Shown one piece after another: positions 61,148 to 64,000 of a DNA stretch of 64,000 nt (the stretch's first letter is position 1; every line of letters begins with the position of its first letter). Under the pieces are notes generated by a model. That model saw nothing but the letters and a program-made list of their open reading frames with translations, did not search any database and had not been told where the DNA came from. The DNA is from Sphingobacterium sp. CZ-2 (GTDB taxonomy: Bacteria > Bacteroidota > Bacteroidia > Sphingobacteriales > Sphingobacteriaceae), in contig NZ_CP038159.1 of NCBI RefSeq assembly GCF_004526235.1, positions 744,001-808,000 on the forward strand. Reading direction: 5' to 3'. A program made the translations under genes and the position numbers.

Positions 61148-61957
61148 TTAGGCTGCAAGTCGATGTTTTGTACTTTTCAGCATGTTGATGGCTTGATTTA
61201 TCGCAAATAGGGAGTTTTTGCCACCTGGTTTACCGATAAAAGCTTTGTCTTTCCACTTTTTTGCCCATTTTCTGAGGTTATGGGCAATGGCCATCAAACC
61301 GAATTCCACAGCGACTTTATCCAGTCCTTTCATTGTGAACCGGGTAAACCTGTTGTTGCTTTTCATCTGACCGACCTGCTGATCCCCTAATGAAGATTGG
61401 TCCCGGCTGATCTGTGCATCGATATCCGAAAGGACCGAAGCGATGTTCGCCTCCAGCTTTATCTTGTTCTTCTCGATCGATTTCTTCCAAACGAAGGTAT
61501 AACGACCGGCGGCCGATTCGATCTTGGTACCATCTACATACTGGACTTTCAGGCTGACATACTCCATATCATGCAGCATCCGAACGATACTGGCAAACAG
61601 CTCCTGTATCTGTCCCTTAAGACGCTTTCCCCTGAAATAATTGATCGTACGGTAATCCGGTGTACTGTTGCCCGAAAGCCACATGAAATGGATGTTCTCG
61701 TGCAGGGCGCGCTCGATCTTGCGGCAAGAATAGATATTGCTCAGATACGCGTAGAACAGTACCTTAATGAGCATCCTGGGATGGAAACTGGTCGTTCCCC
61801 CTCCTTTATACTGACGGATGATATGTTCCAGATCCAACTGGTCAACAACCTGGCTCACCAACCGAACAGGATGGTTCAAGGGGATACGGTCTAAAATATT
61901 CTCAGGAAAAAGACTAGGACTATTGGATGGAAGCGCTTTGAATTGTATGTTTGCCAT
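61148..61957 (-). pseudogene. IS1182-family transposase with in-frame deletion of the DDE core
   Basis: The ATG at 61955-61957 gives 269 residues. The N-terminal part is normal for IS1182/IS5-like InsH domains (YKGGGTTSFHPRMLIKVLFYAYLSNIYSCRKIERAL near 48-83; NSTPDYRTINYFR), then the first catalytic Asp in VQYVDGTKIESAAGRYTF near 140. After SDIDAQISRD the protein jumps to GQMKSNNRFTRF and EFGLMAIAHNLRKWAKK, which is the C-terminus of the family. About 200-230 residues with the second Asp and the Glu are missing, although the frame is kept. It cannot be catalytic but could still bind DNA. Confidence 0.8.
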
Positions 61958-62011
61958 ATTGTTTTTTGGTTGCACCTTAAGATACAAAATCTTGAGGACA
62001 AAAAACAGAAA

Positions 62012-62039
62012 AACCCCGCCATTTTTTAATGACGGGGTT
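62012..62039 (-). terminator. Hairpin upstream of the transposase remnant, dnaJ side
   Basis: AACCCCG..CATT (62012-62022) with AATG..CGGGGTT (62028-62039), one internal C-A mismatch; on the minus strand it is followed by a T-run. It would stop transcription entering from grpE-dnaJ. Confidence 0.75.
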
Positions 62040-62116
62040 CTCTTTTAAGAGACCTTTTTAGACAGCCTCTTTCTTCTTAATTGGCCATGACCAACAAGGA
62101 TAAAATAAACAAAATG

Positions 62117-63265
62117 TTATTCGAAATATTCCTTGATTCGCTCAAAGAATGATTTTTCGCTTTTTCCTGGTTGAGGTTTGAAATTCGCAGAATTCTTCAA
62201 TTTCTCCAATAATTCCTTTTCCTCTTTATTCACGGTTTTTGGTGTCCAAACATTCACATACACCAATTGGTCTCCTTTATGGTAAGAATTCACTTCAGGA
62301 AGACCTTTTCCTTTTAAACGCAATATCTTTCCTCCCTGCGTTCCAGCATCGATCTTGATCTTGGCTTTACCATCGATTGTTGGGATCTCCACACTAGTTC
62401 CTAAAGCTGCATCAGCGAAATTGATATACAGATCATAGATCACATTGATACCATCTCTTTTTAGGGTCTCATGTGGTACTTCTTCAATCAGAATGATCAA
62501 ATCTCCAGGAATACCACCTCTAGGAGCAGCATTTCCTTTCCCACTCATCGACAATTGCATTCCCTCGCTAACACCTGCAGGAATATTGATAGCAATGGTT
62601 TCTTCACCACGCTCTAGTCCTTCACCCTTACAGGTGGTACATTTTGCAGTGATTTCTACCCCTTCGCCATTACAGGTCGGACAAGTACTAGTTGTCTGCA
62701 TTTGTCCCAATATGGTATTGGTCACTCTTCTTACCGAACCACTACCACCACAGGTATTACAGGTGTGGTAAGAACCTTTGTCCTTTGCACCAGTTCCTGT
62801 ACAGGTATGACAAACTACCTGTTTATTAACTTTTACTTTTTTCTCAACCCCTTTGGCAATCTCTTCTAAGGTCAATTTTACTTTGATACGTAAATTTGTT
62901 CCCCGTTGAACCCGACGGCCGCCACGCGTGCCTCCGCCGCCACCAAAGAAACTTTCAAATGGATTTCCTCCACCAAATATATCACCGAATTGGCTGAAAA
63001 TGTCATCCATATTCATGCCGCCAGCACCATAACCAGAAGCAGAATTTCCTGCATGACCAAATTGGTCATAACGTCTGCGTTTTTCTGCATTACTCAAAAC
63101 CTCATAGGCTTCGGCTGCTTCCTTAAATTTATCTTCGGCTTCTTGATCACCCGGGTTTTTATCCGGATGATATTTGATGGCAAGCTTACGATATGCCGTT
63201 TTTATTTCTGTTACTTCAGCAGTCCGTTGGACACCAAGCACATCATAATAATCTCTTTTTGACAT
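62117..63265 (-). CDS. dnaJ: Chaperone DnaJ
   Basis: At 382 residues this is a class A J-protein: J domain with His33-Pro34-Asp35, a Gly-rich linker (about 75-120), four CxxCxGxG zinc modules ([32 protein letters not shown], about 150-220) and C-terminal substrate-binding domains. It stimulates DnaK ATPase. grpE precedes it by 10 bases on the same strand; dnaK is not in the window. Confidence 0.96.
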   Translation of the reverse strand: MSKRDYYDVLGVQRTAEVTEIKTAYRKLAIKYHPDKNPGDQEAEDKFKEAAEAYEVLSNAEKRRRYDQFGHAGNSASGYGAGGMNMDDIFSQFGDIFGGGNPFESFFGGGGGTRGGRRVQRGTNLRIKVKLTLEEIAKGVEKKVKVNKQVVCHTCTGTGAKDKGSYHTCNTCGGSGSVRRVTNTILGQMQTTSTCPTCNGEGVEITAKCTTCKGEGLERGEETIAINIPAGVSEGMQLSMSGKGNAAPRGGIPGDLIILIEEVPHETLKRDGINVIYDLYINFADAALGTSVEIPTIDGKAKIKIDAGTQGGKILRLKGKGLPEVNSYHKGDQLVYVNVWTPKTVNKEEKELLEKLKNSANFKPQPGKSEKSFFERIKEYFE

Positions 63266-63275
63266 TGTTTTATTC

Positions 63276-63797
63276 TTATTGTCCTATTACTACCTTTGCA
63301 AAACGAATAACATTATCGTTCAATAGATAACCTTTTTCTGTTACATCGATTACTTTATCCTTCAGATCAGGAGTAGGTGCAGGGATCATGGTGATCGCCT
63401 CTTGATATTCAGGATCAAATGGTTGTCCAATGACATCCATTTCCTTCACACCCAATTGTTCCATGGTTTTACGGAATTTCGTATTCACCAATTCAACGCC
63501 TTGTTTGATAGGATCTTCGTTGGAAACATTTTTCATATGGTTTAGCGCTCTGTCAAAATCATCCATCACAGGAAGCAATTTGATGATTACATCCTTTCCG
63601 GCAGACTGCATGAGCTCTATTTTCTCTTTGGAAGTACGTTTTTTGTAGTTGTCAAATTCAGCCACCAATCGTGCATAACGATCATTGGACTCGGCTAATT
63701 TTTGGTTCAGGTCTTCAGCTTCAGCTCCTGTATTCTCCACGTTCTCCTCGAATTGATTCAATTCTTGGTCTTGAATATTTTCATTTTCGTTCATCAT
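63276..63797 (-). CDS. grpE: Nucleotide exchange factor GrpE
   Basis: The 173-residue GrpE has an acidic disordered N-terminus (1-30), a long dimerising coiled coil (about 32-75, [26 protein letters not shown]) and the C-terminal beta head ([20 protein letters not shown] and [15 protein letters not shown]). It releases ADP from DnaK. Two adjacent ATGs start the frame; either may be used. No CIRCE element is seen upstream. Confidence 0.94.
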   Translation of the reverse strand: MMNENENIQDQELNQFEENVENTGAEAEDLNQKLAESNDRYARLVAEFDNYKKRTSKEKIELMQSAGKDVIIKLLPVMDDFDRALNHMKNVSNEDPIKQGVELVNTKFRKTMEQLGVKEMDVIGQPFDPEYQEAITMIPAPTPDLKDKVIDVTEKGYLLNDNVIRFAKVVIGQ

Positions 63798-63849
63798 CAG
63801 CTTATTTTAACGTATTAGTAGGCGTGTCAACAATTATGTTGCCAACGCA

Positions 63850-63906
63850 AAAAATCCGACATGCTGTCAGTAAAAACTGGTTTTTACTGGCAATAATGTC
63901 GGATTT
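63850..63906 (-). terminator. Long two-stage hairpin terminator upstream of grpE
   Basis: Outer stem AAATCCGACAT (63852-63862) with ATGTCGGATTT (63896-63906); inner stem CAGTAAAAA (63868-63876) with TTTTTACTG (63881-63889) closed by a CTGG loop. Read on the minus strand it ends GTCGGATTTTTTG, so it terminates the gene entering from the right edge and isolates grpE. Confidence 0.75.
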
Positions 63907-63924
63907 GAAATGGCTTGTCAGCCT

Positions 63925-64000
63925 TTATATCGATACATTGTCATGCAAAGAACCATCCGCGGTACGAAGGATTCTTGCAGGCATATTTCTTATGATCTGG
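63925..64000 (-). CDS. C-terminal end of an unidentified protein
   Basis: The minus-strand frame ending at a TAA (63925-63927) reads RNMPARILRTADGSLHDNVSI as its last 21 residues. It is the only open frame at this edge with balanced codons, and it is followed by the terminator hairpin. Too short to name. Confidence 0.5.
   Translation of the reverse strand, partial: QIIRNMPARILRTADGSLHDNVSI

Larger units (their letters stand above)
61078..62068 (-). mobile_element. Internally deleted IS1182-family element, about 990 bases
   Basis: The ends carry matching inverted termini: AGGTGTCTAAAAAGGC at 61078-61093 and, inverted, AGGCTGTCTAAAAAGGTC at 62068-62051, sharing TGTCTAAAAAGG. The interior holds a transposase gene lacking its catalytic middle. 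IS1182 elements are usually near 1.7 kb, so roughly 0.65 kb is missing. Hairpins at both ends (61075-61100 and 62012-62039) are part of the element. Confidence 0.75.

Overview
The window comes from a member of the Bacteroidota, most likely a Sphingobacterium-like Sphingobacteriaceae. This rests on the AT-rich coding style, TTTG / TAnnTTTG promoter elements, the HmuR-HmuY haem system, family-typical GyrA, ClpB, SerC and KdsA sequences, and long intergenic nested palindromes. The genus is an inference. No rRNA or tRNA gene was found.

Layout. 1-6.1 kb: N-terminus of a DUF21 transporter, a sugar-kinase-like gene with a CBM9-like partner, an FMN reductase, and a DEXH helicase + PdeM DNA-repair pair. 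6.1-14.3 kb: a haem uptake locus on the minus strand (hmuR-hmuY-hmuT-hmuU-hmuV, a dispersed repeat, hmuS-chaN). 14.3-18.6 kb: a Crp/Fnr regulator followed by a TolC/HlyD/ABC-2 export operon with striking palindromes at its start. 18.6-24.6 kb: leaderless L,D-transpeptidase, Qnr-like pentapeptide protein, Crp regulator, long RluA-type pseudouridine synthase, aldo/keto reductase, Dps, ZIP transporter. 24.6-34.4 kb: two TPR proteins, gyrA, serC-serA, aspartokinase-lysA. 34.5-35.8 kb: an IS110-family element inserted in a dispersed repeat. 35.8-44.8 kb: AhpD-like protein, Crp regulator, clpB, HAD phosphatase, serine hydrolase, mazG, oxyR, ribE. 44.8-45.2 kb: two tandem promoter-terminator cassettes without an ORF, which are candidate small RNAs. 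45.2-56.3 kb: nhaA, ABC-2 exporter pair, engB, a UbiA-type prenyltransferase, topA, a conserved unknown, cmk, aminotransferase, tandem repeats, DUF1573. 56.4-60.7 kb: kdsD-recQ-kdsA. 61.1-62.1 kb: an internally deleted IS1182-type element. 62.1-64.0 kb: dnaJ-grpE and the 3' end of an unidentified gene.

The most interesting object is the IS110 element. Its ends can be placed to within a few bases because the noncoding left end folds into two loops. One loop carries segments matching the element's own right and left ends (donor loop). The other carries segments matching the two flanks of the insertion site (target loop), and that site is a member of the dispersed CATTGCGA repeat family. This is the architecture of an IS110 bridge RNA, here apparently programmed for a multicopy genomic repeat. 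The paired small-RNA cassettes at 44.9-45.2 kb are the second most unusual signal.

Three related systems handle iron, haem and oxidative stress across the window: the hmu locus, Dps, and an OxyR with both redox cysteines.
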